From Streptomyces sp. Go-475 (GTDB lineage: Bacteria > Actinomycetota > Actinomycetes > Streptomycetales > Streptomycetaceae), in NCBI RefSeq assembly GCF_003330845.1, contig NZ_CP026121.1:62001-126000 (forward strand): a stretch of DNA of 64,000 nt, given 5' to 3'. This document shows positions 52,508 to 61,445 of this stretch, piece by piece. The notes under the pieces are model-generated. The model made no database searches. It saw only the letters and a program-made list of their open reading frames with translations, and was not told where the DNA came from. The translations under genes were made by a program, and so were the position numbers. How positions within the stretch are numbered: position 1 is the stretch's first letter; each line of letters starts with the position of its first letter.

Positions 52508-52571
52508 GTGCTTCCCGGCCCGGTGGGGAACCCGGCGAGCGCTGGACCCACCGACACCCCTGGAGAGGGCC

Positions 52572-53105
52572 ATGAGTCTGTTGCGTGTGCTCGGCCGCCC
52601 CATGCTGGCCTCGATGTTCCTCGCGGGCGGCCTGAACTCCGTCCGCGACCCCAAGGAGGTCGCCGACGTCGCCGAGCCCGTCGTCCAACCGGTCACCGAG
52701 CGCGTCTCGGCGCTGCCGGACCGCACCGAGCAGGTCGTACGGCTGAACGGCGCCGTGCAGGTGGTGGCGGGCCTGATGCTGGCCACCGGACGCATGCCGC
52801 GCCCGGCCGCGCTCGCCATCGCGGCGACGCTGGTCCCCACGACGCTGGCGGGGCACCGCTTCTGGGAGGCGGAGGACCCCTCGGAGCGGGCCCAGCAGCG
52901 CATCCACTTCTTCAAGAACATGTCCATGCTCGGCGGGCTGCTGATCGCCGCCGACGACACCGGCGCCCGCCCCTCGGTGCTGTGGCGCGGCACGCACGCC
53001 GCCCGCGGCCTGCGGCGCGACGCGGGCCTGGTGCGGCGTTCCGTCCGCACCACCGCGCGTCCGGCCGCCGCGGCCGCGCGGGTCCGCGCCAAGCTCCCCG
53101 CCTGA
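52572..53105 (+). CDS. DoxX-family membrane protein
   Basis: The protein has 177 residues. The DoxX pattern is seen: MSLLRVLGRPMLASMFLAGGLNSV at the N-terminus, VVRLNGAVQVVAGLMLATGRMPR and AALAIAATLVPTTLAGHRFWE, with about three to four hydrophobic segments. HFFKNMSMLGGLLIAADD is the last. DoxX proteins are associated with redox and oxidative-stress membrane complexes. A basic C-terminal tail of about 45 residues follows. It is separate from the M20 gene by 64 bases, possibly co-transcribed. Confidence 0.85.
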   Translation: MSLLRVLGRPMLASMFLAGGLNSVRDPKEVADVAEPVVQPVTERVSALPDRTEQVVRLNGAVQVVAGLMLATGRMPRPAALAIAATLVPTTLAGHRFWEAEDPSERAQQRIHFFKNMSMLGGLLIAADDTGARPSVLWRGTHAARGLRRDAGLVRRSVRTTARPAAAAARVRAKLPA

Positions 53106-53184
53106 CCCCCGGCGGGCCCGTACCGGACCGACCGCGCGTTAGCCCCTGGGGGCCCGGGGGACCCGGGGGCTGGAGGTGAAGGAC

Positions 53185-53748
53185 ATGGGACACGGAGGAA
53201 ACGTCATCGACGAGCTGGTGACCGATCACCGCGAGGTCGAGGAGATGTTCGGCAGGATCGAGGCGCTGCCGTCCGGTCACCAGGACCGCAAGGTGTACGC
53301 GGACCAGGTCACGATGGAGCTGGTGCGGCACTCGGTGGCCGAGGAGGCCTACCTCTATCCGGCCGTGCGCGAGCACGTGGCGGGCGGCGACGCCCTGGCC
53401 GACCAGGAGCTCCAGGACCACGCCACGGCCGAGCGGATCATGAAGGACCTGGAGGGCTGTGACGCGGGCGACGCCGACTTCGACCGGCTGATGGGCATGC
53501 TGATGAGCGAGATCCGCTCGCACATCGCGGACGAGGAGGGGAACCTCTTCCCGCGACTGCGGCAGGCCTGTCCGATGGACACCCTCAACGAGCTGGGCGA
53601 CAAGGTCCGCACGGCGAAGAAGACCGCCCCGACCCGGCCCCACCCGGCGGCTCCCGACAAGCCTCCGGCGAACAAGCTCCTGGCGCCCGGCACCGGCATG
53701 GTCGACCGGCTGCGCGACGCGCTGAGCGGCCGGGGGAAGTTCGAGTAA
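53185..53748 (+). CDS. Hemerythrin/HHE cation-binding protein
   Basis: The protein has 187 residues. A four-helix bundle carries the His/Glu ligands: TDHREVEEMF, VRHSVAEEAYLYP, LQDHATAERIM and RSHIADEEGNLFPRL. Such proteins bind a di-iron centre and sense or store oxygen or nitric oxide in the cytosol. A Pro/Lys linker and a C-terminal GTGMVDRLRDALSGRGKFE tail follow. ATG 53185 is used (GGAGG upstream); GTG 53176 is possible. A strong terminator follows. Confidence 0.88.
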   Translation: MGHGGNVIDELVTDHREVEEMFGRIEALPSGHQDRKVYADQVTMELVRHSVAEEAYLYPAVREHVAGGDALADQELQDHATAERIMKDLEGCDAGDADFDRLMGMLMSEIRSHIADEEGNLFPRLRQACPMDTLNELGDKVRTAKKTAPTRPHPAAPDKPPANKLLAPGTGMVDRLRDALSGRGKFE

Positions 53749-54098
53749 CACCCGTCACAGCGTGCGAGAAGGGCCCGTCGCCCCGGCGACGGGCCCTTCT
53801 CCCTGTTCTGTGGCCGTCGTCACACGACGCTCTGTGGTCGCCGTCACGCGACGACGGCCATGATCGACGACTGTGATCAACCACACTCGCGACCCCAAAG
53901 CCCCCGGAGCCACGGGCATTTGGGATGTGCGGGAGTCGTGGACGAGGTGTGGACGGAAACGACTCGGGGTGCCCCTCTGTCACGATGGTCGGCGCCGTAC
54001 CCGGCGAGGGGAGCCACCGCGCAGCGCAGCCGGTGCCTCTCGTTCTCCTCGCCCCTCCTCCTGCTGAGTCCTCCGACTCGTCTTGCGAGTACCGCACT
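53749..54098. other. Terminator and MFS upstream region
   Basis: Beyond the terminator at 53766-53801 the region holds no gene. A GTCGTCACACGACG / CGTCACGCGACGACGG imperfect repeat lies near 53816-53857, and TGTG-N6-CACA near 53874-53888 is symmetrical. Either could be an operator for the MFS gene; neither is certain. Confidence 0.4.
53766..53801 (+). terminator. Intrinsic terminator after hemerythrin gene
   Basis: A 17-bp near-perfect stem (53766-53782 with 53785-53801) lies 18 bases past the stop. Confidence 0.85.
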
Positions 54099-55400
54099 GT
54101 GTCTTCCTCGCCCTCCCCTGCCCAGCCCGCCTCGCGCTCGCCCTGGCGGTCGCTGAGGTACCGCAGCATGCGCTGGTGGTCCGTCGCGAACTTCGTGTCC
54201 AACGCCGGTACCTGGATGCAGCTCACGGTGCAGAACCTGCTGGTCCTGCAGATCACCGGGTCCGCCGCCGCGACCGGCCTGTCCATGTCCGTGCAGGCCG
54301 CCCCCGCCCTGCTGATGAGCGTCCTGGGCGGTGCGGCCGTCGACCGGTGGCCCCGGAAGCTGACGGCCGCCGTGAGCCAGGCGCTGCTCGGCGCGATCGC
54401 GTTCACCACGGCCGTCCTCGTGGCGCTGGACCGGCTCGACATGACCTCGCTGATGGTGCTGGCCGCCGTCACCGGTGTCGTCGCGACCGTCGACAACCCG
54501 GCGTGCGCGCTGCTCGGCAACGACCTGGTCCCGGCGGAGGACGTGCCCTCGGCCATCGGGGTCGGGGCGCTGGTGCACCAGGCGGGCCGGCTCGTGGGGG
54601 CGGCGCTCGCCGGTGTCGCGGTCGGGTTCCTCGGCACCTCCGCCGCGTACTTCGCCAACGGGCTGTCGTTCCTGTTCGTGGCGTCGGTCATCCCGTTCCT
54701 GCGCCCGGCCGCCGGGGCGGTCCGGCACGTCGCCGCACCCGGCGGGCGCACCGGCTCCGAGATGAGCGTGCGCGAGGGGCTGGCCTTCTTCGCGCGCCGG
54801 CCGCGGCTGGTCGCGCTCGCCGGCGTGACCGGGATCAGCGCGGTGTTCGGCCGCAACTACGGGCTCACCCTCGCCGTGCTCGTCACCGGTCCCCTCGCGG
54901 GTGGCGCCGGTTCCTTCGGCACGGTGTCGACCGTGCTCGCGATCGGCGGGATCCTCGGCGCGGTGCTCGGCGCCCGGCTGCGCCGGCCGTCGGTGCGGCT
55001 GGTGGGCGCCCTGGCGGCGACCGGCGGGCTGCTCCAGGTGGTGGCCGGGCTGTCGCCGTCGCTGGTGGTGCTGATCGCGCTGGTGCTGCCGATGGCCGTG
55101 GTGGAGTCCGTCTCCGACACCGCCGGTACGGCCGTCCTGCAGACCGACCCGCCCGCCCACCTGCGCGGACGCGTGCTGGGCGTGTGGGGCAGCATCGGCA
55201 CGGTGTGGAGCCTGGGCGGTCCGCCCGCGCTCGGCCTGCTCATGGAACTGGCCGGGGCCCGCGGTGCCCTGGTCACCGGCGGGCTGCTCATCGCGGGTGC
55301 GATCGGGGCGGGCTGGCTGCTGCGGCAGCGCGGGGCCGCGGCCCCGGTGCTGCTCCGCACGGAGGAGGGCGACGTGCCGGCCCTGGGCAAGGCGGCCTGA
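54099..55400 (+). CDS. Major facilitator superfamily exporter
   Basis: The protein has 433 residues with about 10-12 membrane helices. MRWWSVANFVSNAGTWMQLTVQNLLV and GGAAVDRWPRK (the cytoplasmic loop 2-3 motif, GxxxDRxxR/K) identify the MFS; the helix pattern is the DHA3/enterobactin-exporter type. It should export small molecules by proton antiport. GTG 54099 (MSSSPSPAQ) is preferred because the upstream extension to 53982 is low-complexity. No adjacent regulator is seen. Confidence 0.85.
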   Translation: MSSSPSPAQPASRSPWRSLRYRSMRWWSVANFVSNAGTWMQLTVQNLLVLQITGSAAATGLSMSVQAAPALLMSVLGGAAVDRWPRKLTAAVSQALLGAIAFTTAVLVALDRLDMTSLMVLAAVTGVVATVDNPACALLGNDLVPAEDVPSAIGVGALVHQAGRLVGAALAGVAVGFLGTSAAYFANGLSFLFVASVIPFLRPAAGAVRHVAAPGGRTGSEMSVREGLAFFARRPRLVALAGVTGISAVFGRNYGLTLAVLVTGPLAGGAGSFGTVSTVLAIGGILGAVLGARLRRPSVRLVGALAATGGLLQVVAGLSPSLVVLIALVLPMAVVESVSDTAGTAVLQTDPPAHLRGRVLGVWGSIGTVWSLGGPPALGLLMELAGARGALVTGGLLIAGAIGAGWLLRQRGAAAPVLLRTEEGDVPALGKAA

Positions 55401-55424
55401 GCGGTCCTCACCCGAGGGCTCCTG

Positions 55425-56831
55425 TCAGGAACCCGACGGCCTGAGCGCCCCTGCCACCGCCTTCGCCGCCCTGCGGGTCAGCAGGGTCGTGGAGCGGCCG
55501 TCGAGGTACGGCAGGACCACCGCCTGCCCGCCCCAGCTCCGCAGGACCTCCGCCTCGGGCAGGTCCTGGACGGAGTAGTCGCCGCCCTTGACCCACACGT
55601 CGGGGCGCAGCCGCGCCAGGACCGCCTCGGGGGTGTCCTCCTCGAAGACCACGACCGCGTCGACGCTGCCGAGGGCGGCGAGGACCCTGGCCCGGTCCGC
55701 CGCCGGGTTGAGCGGGCGCCCCGGGCCCTTGCGGCGGGTGACGGACGCGTCGGAGTTCAGGCACACGATGAGGCAGTCGCCGATGCGCCGGGCGCTCTCC
55801 AGCAGGCCGACGTGCCCGGCGTGGACCAGGTCGAAGCAGCCGCCGGTGGCGACCACGGTGCCGCCGCGGGCCCGGACGCTCTCCGCGAGGCCGAACGCGT
55901 CGGTCGCCGGGTCGTCCGCGGGGCCCGGCGCGGGCGGCGTCCGCCACAGGTCGAGGTTGCCCGCGCCGCCCGCCGCGACGAACGCGGCCGCCTCGGCCAC
56001 CGCCCGTTGCAGCGCCTCCTCGGGGAGCAGGCCGTCGGCCAGGGCGGCCGCCGTCGTCGCGGCGAAGCAGTCGCCCGCGCCGCACGGGTCCCCGGCGGCC
56101 CGGTAGGGCACGGGGACCAGCATCGGCGTGGCGGCGCCGGGCCGGGCCAGCAGCACTCCGCGGTCGCCGAGGGTGACGGCCACGCCCGCCGCGCGCCAGC
56201 GCTCCGCGAGCCGCGCCCCGCGCTCGGCGTACGCGCCCAGCGACGTTCCTCCGGAGCCGGGGTGCAGGGCGCGTGCCTCCGCCGCGTTGGGGGTGACCAG
56301 CCGCGCTCCGGGCACGGGCGGGTCGCCCTGGGGGTGCGGGTCCCACACCAGGGGGGTGCGGCGGGCGATGTCCTCCAGGTACGGCCGCAGGGCGCCCGCG
56401 GTGTGGCGGCCGTAGTCGGCGACCAGGACGGCGTGCGCGTTCGCGAGGGCCGCGCGGACGGCGTCGTCGGGTTCGCCGGGGGTGCCGCCGCCCCGGTCGA
56501 TGCGGACGACGGGCCGGCCGCCCGCCAGGACCCGGGTCTTGACCGGCAGGGTGCCGTTCAGCGGGATCTCCAGCAGCCGGACCCGGCCGCGCAGGTCACG
56601 TCGTACGGCCTCGCTGGCGTCGTCGTCGCCGAGTGCGGTCACCAGGACCACGTCGCGGCCGCCGCGGGCCGCGAGGGCGGCGGCCAGTCCGGCTCCTCCG
56701 GGGTGGCGCCGGTCGCCGGTGACGTCGACGACGGGGGCGGGGGCGTCCGGGGAGAGTCGGGTGGAGACGCCTTCGATGTCCTCGTCGAGGAGGACGTCCC
56801 CGACGACGGCGAGCGGTTTCGGCGCGGTCAT
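55425..56831 (-). CDS. hldE: Bifunctional heptose-7-phosphate kinase / heptose-1-phosphate adenylyltransferase
   Basis: The protein has 468 residues, as in E. coli HldE (477). The PfkB-type kinase (about 1-305) has GDVLLDEDIEG, HPGGAGLAAALAARGG and GAGDCFAATTAAALA with the catalytic Asp. The nucleotidyltransferase (about 325-468) has GGCFDLVHAGHVGLLESARR (HxGH) and VKGGDYSVQDLPEAEVLRSWGG. It phosphorylates heptose-7-phosphate and then activates heptose-1-phosphate with ATP. ATG 56831 overlaps the gmhA stop by four bases. It is the last gene of the cluster. A heptose cluster is unusual in a Gram-positive. Confidence 0.9.
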   Translation of the reverse strand: MTAPKPLAVVGDVLLDEDIEGVSTRLSPDAPAPVVDVTGDRRHPGGAGLAAALAARGGRDVVLVTALGDDDASEAVRRDLRGRVRLLEIPLNGTLPVKTRVLAGGRPVVRIDRGGGTPGEPDDAVRAALANAHAVLVADYGRHTAGALRPYLEDIARRTPLVWDPHPQGDPPVPGARLVTPNAAEARALHPGSGGTSLGAYAERGARLAERWRAAGVAVTLGDRGVLLARPGAATPMLVPVPYRAAGDPCGAGDCFAATTAAALADGLLPEEALQRAVAEAAAFVAAGGAGNLDLWRTPPAPGPADDPATDAFGLAESVRARGGTVVATGGCFDLVHAGHVGLLESARRIGDCLIVCLNSDASVTRRKGPGRPLNPAADRARVLAALGSVDAVVVFEEDTPEAVLARLRPDVWVKGGDYSVQDLPEAEVLRSWGGQAVVLPYLDGRSTTLLTRRAAKAVAGALRPSGS

Positions 56832-57463
56832 GGCGTGCTCCCGTGGGTGAGGACCGTGCGGCGTGCGAGGGGCGTGGACACGGCCGTGTCGAAGCATTCG
56901 CAGAGCAGGTGGACGGCGACGAGGTGGGTCTCCTGGACGTTCGCGGTGCTGTCCGCGTCGACGCACAGGGCCTCGTGGGCGGCTTCCGCCAGGGGGTTCG
57001 GGCCGCGTCCGGTGAGCGCCCACACGCGCAGCCCGGCCTGCCGGGCGGTGACGGCCGCGGCGATGAGGTTGGCGCTGCGGCCGGAGGTGGACAGCAGCAT
57101 CAGGACGTCGCCGGGGCGGCCGTGGGCGGTGACCTGGCGGGCGTAGACGTGGTCGAAGCCGTAGTCGTTGCCGATGGCGGTCACGCTGGACGTCTCGGCG
57201 TGCAGGGCGAGCGCGGAGTAGGCGCGGCGCTCCCGGCGGTAGCGGCCGACCAGCTCGGCGGTGAGGTGCTGGGCCTGGGCGGCGCTGCCGCCGTTGCCCG
57301 CGGCGAGCAGCCGGCCGCCCCCGGAGAGGACGTCGGCGAGCCGGCCGCCCCAGTCCGCGATCCGGTCCAGGCCGTGCCGGCGGAACCGGCCGAGGGCCTC
57401 CTCCAGTGACTCGCAGTGCCGACGCGCGGCGTCGAGGGCGGGGTGTGCGGGGTGTTCGTCCAT
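56828..57463 (-). CDS. gmhA: Sedoheptulose-7-phosphate isomerase
   Basis: The protein has 211 residues. It is a SIS-domain sugar isomerase with LLAAGNGGSAAQAQHLTAELVGRY, TAIGNDYGFDHVYARQV and LLSTSGRSANLIAAAVTARQAG, plus NVQETHLVAVHLLCE. These are the substrate and phosphate loops of GmhA, which converts sedoheptulose-7-phosphate to D-glycero-D-manno-heptose-7-phosphate. The 73-base gap to the GT4 gene is the longest in the cluster, so a second promoter is possible here. Confidence 0.9.
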   Translation of the reverse strand: MDEHPAHPALDAARRHCESLEEALGRFRRHGLDRIADWGGRLADVLSGGGRLLAAGNGGSAAQAQHLTAELVGRYRRERRAYSALALHAETSSVTAIGNDYGFDHVYARQVTAHGRPGDVLMLLSTSGRSANLIAAAVTARQAGLRVWALTGRGPNPLAEAAHEALCVDADSTANVQETHLVAVHLLCECFDTAVSTPLARRTVLTHGSTP

Positions 57464-57536
57464 GTGGATCGGGCGTGCCGCCGCCGGGGCGGCGGGCCCA
57501 CACCTCCTTCGGGCTCTGGGCGGGTCGCGGGCCGGT

Positions 57537-58814
57537 TCAGCCGGCGCCGGTCGCGGCGGGCTCGGCGTCGAGGACCTCGCAGTAGGCCGCCTCGGTGGCG
57601 GCGGCGACCTGGCCCCAGCCGTAGCGGCTCAGGACGCGGCGGCGGCCGGCCGCGCCGCACGCCGCGCGGGCCGCCGGGTCGGCGAGCAGCCCGGCGACGG
57701 CGCGGGCCAGGGCCTCGGGGTCGCGGGGCGGCACCAGCCGTCCGGTGCCCGGGTCGGCGACGGTGTCGAGCTGCCCGCCGACCGCGCTGGCCACGACGGG
57801 CACGCCGCAGGCCATGGCCTCCAGCGGGACGATGCCGAAGGGCTCGTAGTCGGCGGGGCAGACCACCACGTCGGCGGAGCGCAGCAGCGCGGGCACCTGC
57901 TCGCTGGGCACGGCGCCGGTGAAGCGGACCCGGTCGGCGACTCCGGCGTCCCGGGCGATGCCGCGCAGCCGGCGCACCTCCGGGTCGTCGTCGAGCCGGT
58001 CGGCGGGCGGCCCGCCGACCACGACCAGCTCGGTGCCGGGCAGCCGGGCCAGCGCGGCGACGGTGACGGCGGCGCCCTTGCGCGGCACGAGCCGGCCCAG
58101 CTGGAGCAGCCGGTGCGGGAGGGGTCCGCGGGGCGCGGCCGGGCCCTTGGGGGTGAACCGGTCGGTGTCGACGCCGCACGGGACGATGCCGACCTTGTGC
58201 GGGGGGATGCCCATGCGGGTCAGTTCGACGGTCTCGTCGCGGCAGGTGGCGATGACGCGGTCGCAGCCCAGCCCGATCTCGGTCTCGCCGGGGATCCGCT
58301 CCGGCGGGCTGGTGTCGGCGAGCCGCTGGTGCCGCTTCTTCACCGTGCCGAGGGCGTGGTACGTGTGCAGCAGGGGCAGGCCCCGCTCGCGGGTGGCGCG
58401 CAGGGCGGCCAGGCCGGACATCCAGTAGTGCGAGTGGACGAGGTCGGGGGCCCGGGTGCGCCAGCTGCGGGCCAGGTAGCGGCCGAACTCGCCCATGTGG
58501 GGCAGCAGCGCGTCCTTGGGGAGCGGCTCGGCGGGCCCGGCGGGCACGTGGTGCACCTCGACGCCGTCGCGCAGCTCCACCCGGCAGGGCAGGTCGGAGG
58601 CGTCGCGGCGGGTGTAGACGGTGACGCGGTGGCCCCGGTCGGCGAGGGCGCCGGCGAGGCAGGCGACGTGGACGTTCTGTCCGCCCGCGTCGACCCCGCC
58701 GAGCGCGGCGAGGGGGCTCGCGTGCTCCGAGACGAGGGCGATCGCGAGGACGCCCGGGTCGAGGGGGTCGCCGCCGAGCGGTCCGGCGGGGAAGGGGCTG
58801 AGGGACGGGGTCAT
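57537..58814 (-). CDS. GT4-family glycosyltransferase
   Basis: The protein has 425 residues of GT-B fold. The N-terminal domain shows LVSEHASPLAALGGVDAGGQNVHVACLAGALADRGHRVTVYTRR and VHSHYWMSGLAAL; the C-terminal nucleotide-sugar domain shows GRLVPRKGAAVTVAALARLP and PADYEPFGIVPLEAMACGVPVVAS, the EPFG..PLEA motif of retaining GT4 enzymes. Overall it is like sucrose-phosphate-synthase/MshA-type enzymes. It would add a sugar to the heptose glycan. Its ATG overlaps the end of the neighbouring gene by four bases. Confidence 0.88.
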   Translation of the reverse strand: MTPSLSPFPAGPLGGDPLDPGVLAIALVSEHASPLAALGGVDAGGQNVHVACLAGALADRGHRVTVYTRRDASDLPCRVELRDGVEVHHVPAGPAEPLPKDALLPHMGEFGRYLARSWRTRAPDLVHSHYWMSGLAALRATRERGLPLLHTYHALGTVKKRHQRLADTSPPERIPGETEIGLGCDRVIATCRDETVELTRMGIPPHKVGIVPCGVDTDRFTPKGPAAPRGPLPHRLLQLGRLVPRKGAAVTVAALARLPGTELVVVGGPPADRLDDDPEVRRLRGIARDAGVADRVRFTGAVPSEQVPALLRSADVVVCPADYEPFGIVPLEAMACGVPVVASAVGGQLDTVADPGTGRLVPPRDPEALARAVAGLLADPAARAACGAAGRRRVLSRYGWGQVAAATEAAYCEVLDAEPAATGAG

Positions 58815-59776
58815 GAGCACACCTCCGTGATCAGGCGCTCCCAGTCGGCCAGGAAGCGCTTGAGCCCGTAGCGTTCGAGGGCCGCCTGCCGGGCCCGGGC
58901 GCCGTCCGCGGCCGCGGCCTCGGGTTCGTGGAGGTAGCGGCGGGCGGCGCGGGCGAGGACGTCGGGGCGGGTGGAGAGGGTGCCCGCGCCGGGCGGGACG
59001 GCCTCGACGGCCCCCGTGGTGGCGAGGGCCAGCACGGGCAGGCCGAGGTGCATGGCCTCCAGCAGGGACAGGCCGAGGGAGGTCCAGCGCACCGGGTGCA
59101 GGTACATGCGGCGTTCGGCCAGGGCCGTGTGCAGGTCGCTCTGGGCCAGGTCGGCGGTGCGGCACCGGTCGGGTGGCAGGCCGAGGTGTCCGGCCAGGTC
59201 TTCGGTGCCCATGCCGAACACGTCGAGCGGCACCGCCTCGGCCAGGGCGGGCAGCAGGTCCGTGCCGGTGTACCGGGCGCGCCGCACGGGTTCGTTGACG
59301 ACGACGGCGGCGCGGGCGAGCCGGCCGGTGTAGCGGTGGCCCGGGTCGACGATGCCGTGCTCGACGACCTCGGTGCGGGTGGTGCCGCAGTCCCAGAAGA
59401 GCCGGTTGAAGTGGGTGACGTGCACGATCGTCAGATCGGTGCGGTCGGCGCACGGGTGGCGGGTGTCGGGTACGGCGCCGTCGGGCGCGTTGTGCTCCAG
59501 GTACAGCGCGGGCACGTCGCGGCCGGGGCGGCGCCCGCCGAGCCACCGCTCGGCCAGCTCGATCTCGTGCGGGCGTTGCAGCAGCACCAGGTCGACGGGC
59601 GTGTCGCGGAGTTCCTCCGGGATGGCCTCGCGGACCGTGGCGGGCCAGGAGAAGGTGCGCGCCCGTCCGAGGCCGTCCGGGTCGCGGCCCGGGGTGACGG
59701 GGACGAGGTAGGTGTGCGGGCCCTGGACGAACGCGGTCGTCCAGGAGCCGTGCACGTGCCACAGCAGGATGTTCAT
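58811..59776 (-). CDS. GT-B glycosyltransferase
   Basis: The protein has 321 residues. It starts MNILLWHVHGSWTTAFVQGP and has VDLVLLQRPHEIELAERWLGG, then VVNEPVRRARYTGTDLLPAL and RMYLHPVRWTSLGLSLLEAMHLGLPVLALATTG, a GT4-like acceptor and donor arrangement with EAMHLGLP. It is shorter than the neighbouring GT4 protein. I infer that it adds a further sugar. Both ends overlap neighbours by four bases, indicating a single transcript. Confidence 0.82.
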   Translation of the reverse strand: MNILLWHVHGSWTTAFVQGPHTYLVPVTPGRDPDGLGRARTFSWPATVREAIPEELRDTPVDLVLLQRPHEIELAERWLGGRRPGRDVPALYLEHNAPDGAVPDTRHPCADRTDLTIVHVTHFNRLFWDCGTTRTEVVEHGIVDPGHRYTGRLARAAVVVNEPVRRARYTGTDLLPALAEAVPLDVFGMGTEDLAGHLGLPPDRCRTADLAQSDLHTALAERRMYLHPVRWTSLGLSLLEAMHLGLPVLALATTGAVEAVPPGAGTLSTRPDVLARAARRYLHEPEAAAADGARARQAALERYGLKRFLADWERLITEVCS

Positions 59777-60840
59777 ACGGTCGCTCCTCGCTCCGTGTGT
59801 TCTCCCTGGTCCGCGGGGTCGTCCGTGAGGGCCGCCACGGCCGCGAGCACCTCGGCGTCGCCGATCGCGTCGAGGCAGGGGTGTCCGGGGACCGGGCAGT
59901 GGCGTGCCCTGGTGTCCGCGCACCCGGCGCGCGGGTCGCCGAGCAGGATGTGCGGGACGCCGTAGGGGGCCCAGCGCTCGGCGGGCACGACCGGCGCGAA
60001 GAGGCTGACGACGGGCGTGCCGACGGCGGCGGCGAGATGCGCCGGGCCGGTGTTCCCGGCCACCACGACCCGCGCTCCGGCCAGGACTCCGGCGAGCTGG
60101 GGCAGGCCGGTGGCGCCGCCGAGGTCGAGTGCGTGCCGGCCGGCGACCCGGGCGGTCAGCTCCCGCTCGGCGCGGCCGCCGGTGACGACGACCCGGTAGC
60201 CCTCGGCGGACAGCGCGGCCACGGCCCGTGCCGCCCGCCCGGGGCTCCACGCCCGCGCGGGCACGGCGGCGCCGGGGTGCACGACGACGTACGGCTCGGG
60301 GCCGGTGAGGCGGGTGGTGGGGGGCGGCGGGGTGACGCGGAGCCTGCCGTCGTCGCCGGGCGGCAGCGTGAAGCCCGCGGCGCGGGCCAGGTCGAGGGCG
60401 GCCAGGGCCTCGTGCCGGTGCGGAAGCCTGCGGTGCCGCAGGTCGAGGAGGGCGCCCGGGTAGTCCTCGCTGTCGGCGGCGGTCCAGCCGATCCCGGCGA
60501 GCTTCAGCAGCAGGGCGGCCGGCAGCGGGCTCTGGTGGTACGACACGAGCACGAGCGCCCGGTCGAAGCGGCCCGCCGTGAGCTGCTCCATCAGCCGCCG
60601 GGTGGCCGTCCGCGTGATCGGCGGCGGCTCCAGCCCGACCCAGGGGGCGTCGTACGTCAGCACGTCGTCCACGCCGGGCAGCATCCGGCCCGCGGCGGCG
60701 CCCTGCGGCCCGCACAGCAGCGCGGTGCAGGAGGACCCGGCCGCGACGGCCCGTACGGCGGGCCCGGCCAGGAGGACGTCACCGGCGCTGTCGAGACGGA
60801 CGACGAGGGTGCGGGGGCGACGGAACCGGGAGAGGGTCAT
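59773..60840 (-). CDS. GT9-family (heptosyltransferase-like) glycosyltransferase
   Basis: The protein has 355 residues. The GT9 pattern is seen: TLVVRLDSAGDVLLAGPAVRAVA at the start, YVVVHPGAAVPARAWSPGRAARAVAAL for the nucleotide-binding domain and VVAGNTGPAHLAAAVGTPVVSLFAPV near the end. GT9 enzymes transfer heptose from ADP-heptose in lipopolysaccharide assembly. Beside HldE, GmhA and GmhB, this is probably the transferase that uses their product. It overlaps its neighbours by four bases at each end. Confidence 0.88.
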   Translation of the reverse strand: MTLSRFRRPRTLVVRLDSAGDVLLAGPAVRAVAAGSSCTALLCGPQGAAAGRMLPGVDDVLTYDAPWVGLEPPPITRTATRRLMEQLTAGRFDRALVLVSYHQSPLPAALLLKLAGIGWTAADSEDYPGALLDLRHRRLPHRHEALAALDLARAAGFTLPPGDDGRLRVTPPPPTTRLTGPEPYVVVHPGAAVPARAWSPGRAARAVAALSAEGYRVVVTGGRAERELTARVAGRHALDLGGATGLPQLAGVLAGARVVVAGNTGPAHLAAAVGTPVVSLFAPVVPAERWAPYGVPHILLGDPRAGCADTRARHCPVPGHPCLDAIGDAEVLAAVAALTDDPADQGEHTERGATV

Positions 60841-61445
60841 CGCGCCTCCCCCGCCGGCACGGCCGGGGTGAGGGCGAGGCGTACCGCCTCCGGCAGGTCC
60901 GCTGCCGTGGTGCCGCTCTCCGCGACCTCCGCGGGCCGGGTGGCCGCCGTGGGAACGAGGACGCCGCGGGCCCCCGCGGCCCGGGCGGCCGCCACGTCGG
61001 CCCCGATGTCGCCGATGACGACGGTGCGTCCGGGCGGCACGCCGAGGCTGCGGCAGGCGGCCAGCACCAGGCCGGGGGCCGGTTTGCGGCAGCCGCAGCC
61101 GTCCCCCGGCCCGTGCGGGCACACGGCCCACACGGCGAACGGCCCGAGCAGTTCCTCCACCCGCAGGCGCACGTCCTGGACCTGGCGGCGGGTCAGCAGG
61201 CCCCGGGCCAGACCCGACTGGTTGGTCACGACGCCGACGGGCACTCCGGCGGCGCGCACGGCGTCGACGGCCTCCCGGGCGCCCGGCATGAGCGCGACCC
61301 GGGCGGGGTCCCCGTTGTAGGGGACGTCGGCGACGAGCGTGCCGTCGCGGTCGAAGAGAACGGCCGCGGGGAGGGCGCGGCCCGGCCGGGGCGGGGGCGC
61401 GTCGGCCGGTTCGTGCGCCGTGGAGAGCAGCCAGGGGCGGGTCAT
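60837..61445 (-). CDS. gmhB: HAD-IIIA heptose-1,7-bisphosphate phosphatase
   Basis: The protein has 202 residues. FDRDGTLVADVPYN supplies the catalytic Asp pair (D32, D34), GVVTNQSGLARGLLT is motif II, and CPHGPGDGCGCRKPAPG holds the Cys/His zinc-binding loop distinctive of GmhB; GDIGADVAAARAAG is motif IV. It removes the 7-phosphate from heptose-1,7-bisphosphate between the two HldE steps. A short proline-rich N-terminus precedes the domain. Four-base overlaps link it to both neighbours. Confidence 0.88.
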   Translation of the reverse strand: MTRPWLLSTAHEPADAPPPRPGRALPAAVLFDRDGTLVADVPYNGDPARVALMPGAREAVDAVRAAGVPVGVVTNQSGLARGLLTRRQVQDVRLRVEELLGPFAVWAVCPHGPGDGCGCRKPAPGLVLAACRSLGVPPGRTVVIGDIGADVAAARAAGARGVLVPTAATRPAEVAESGTTAADLPEAVRLALTPAVPAGEAR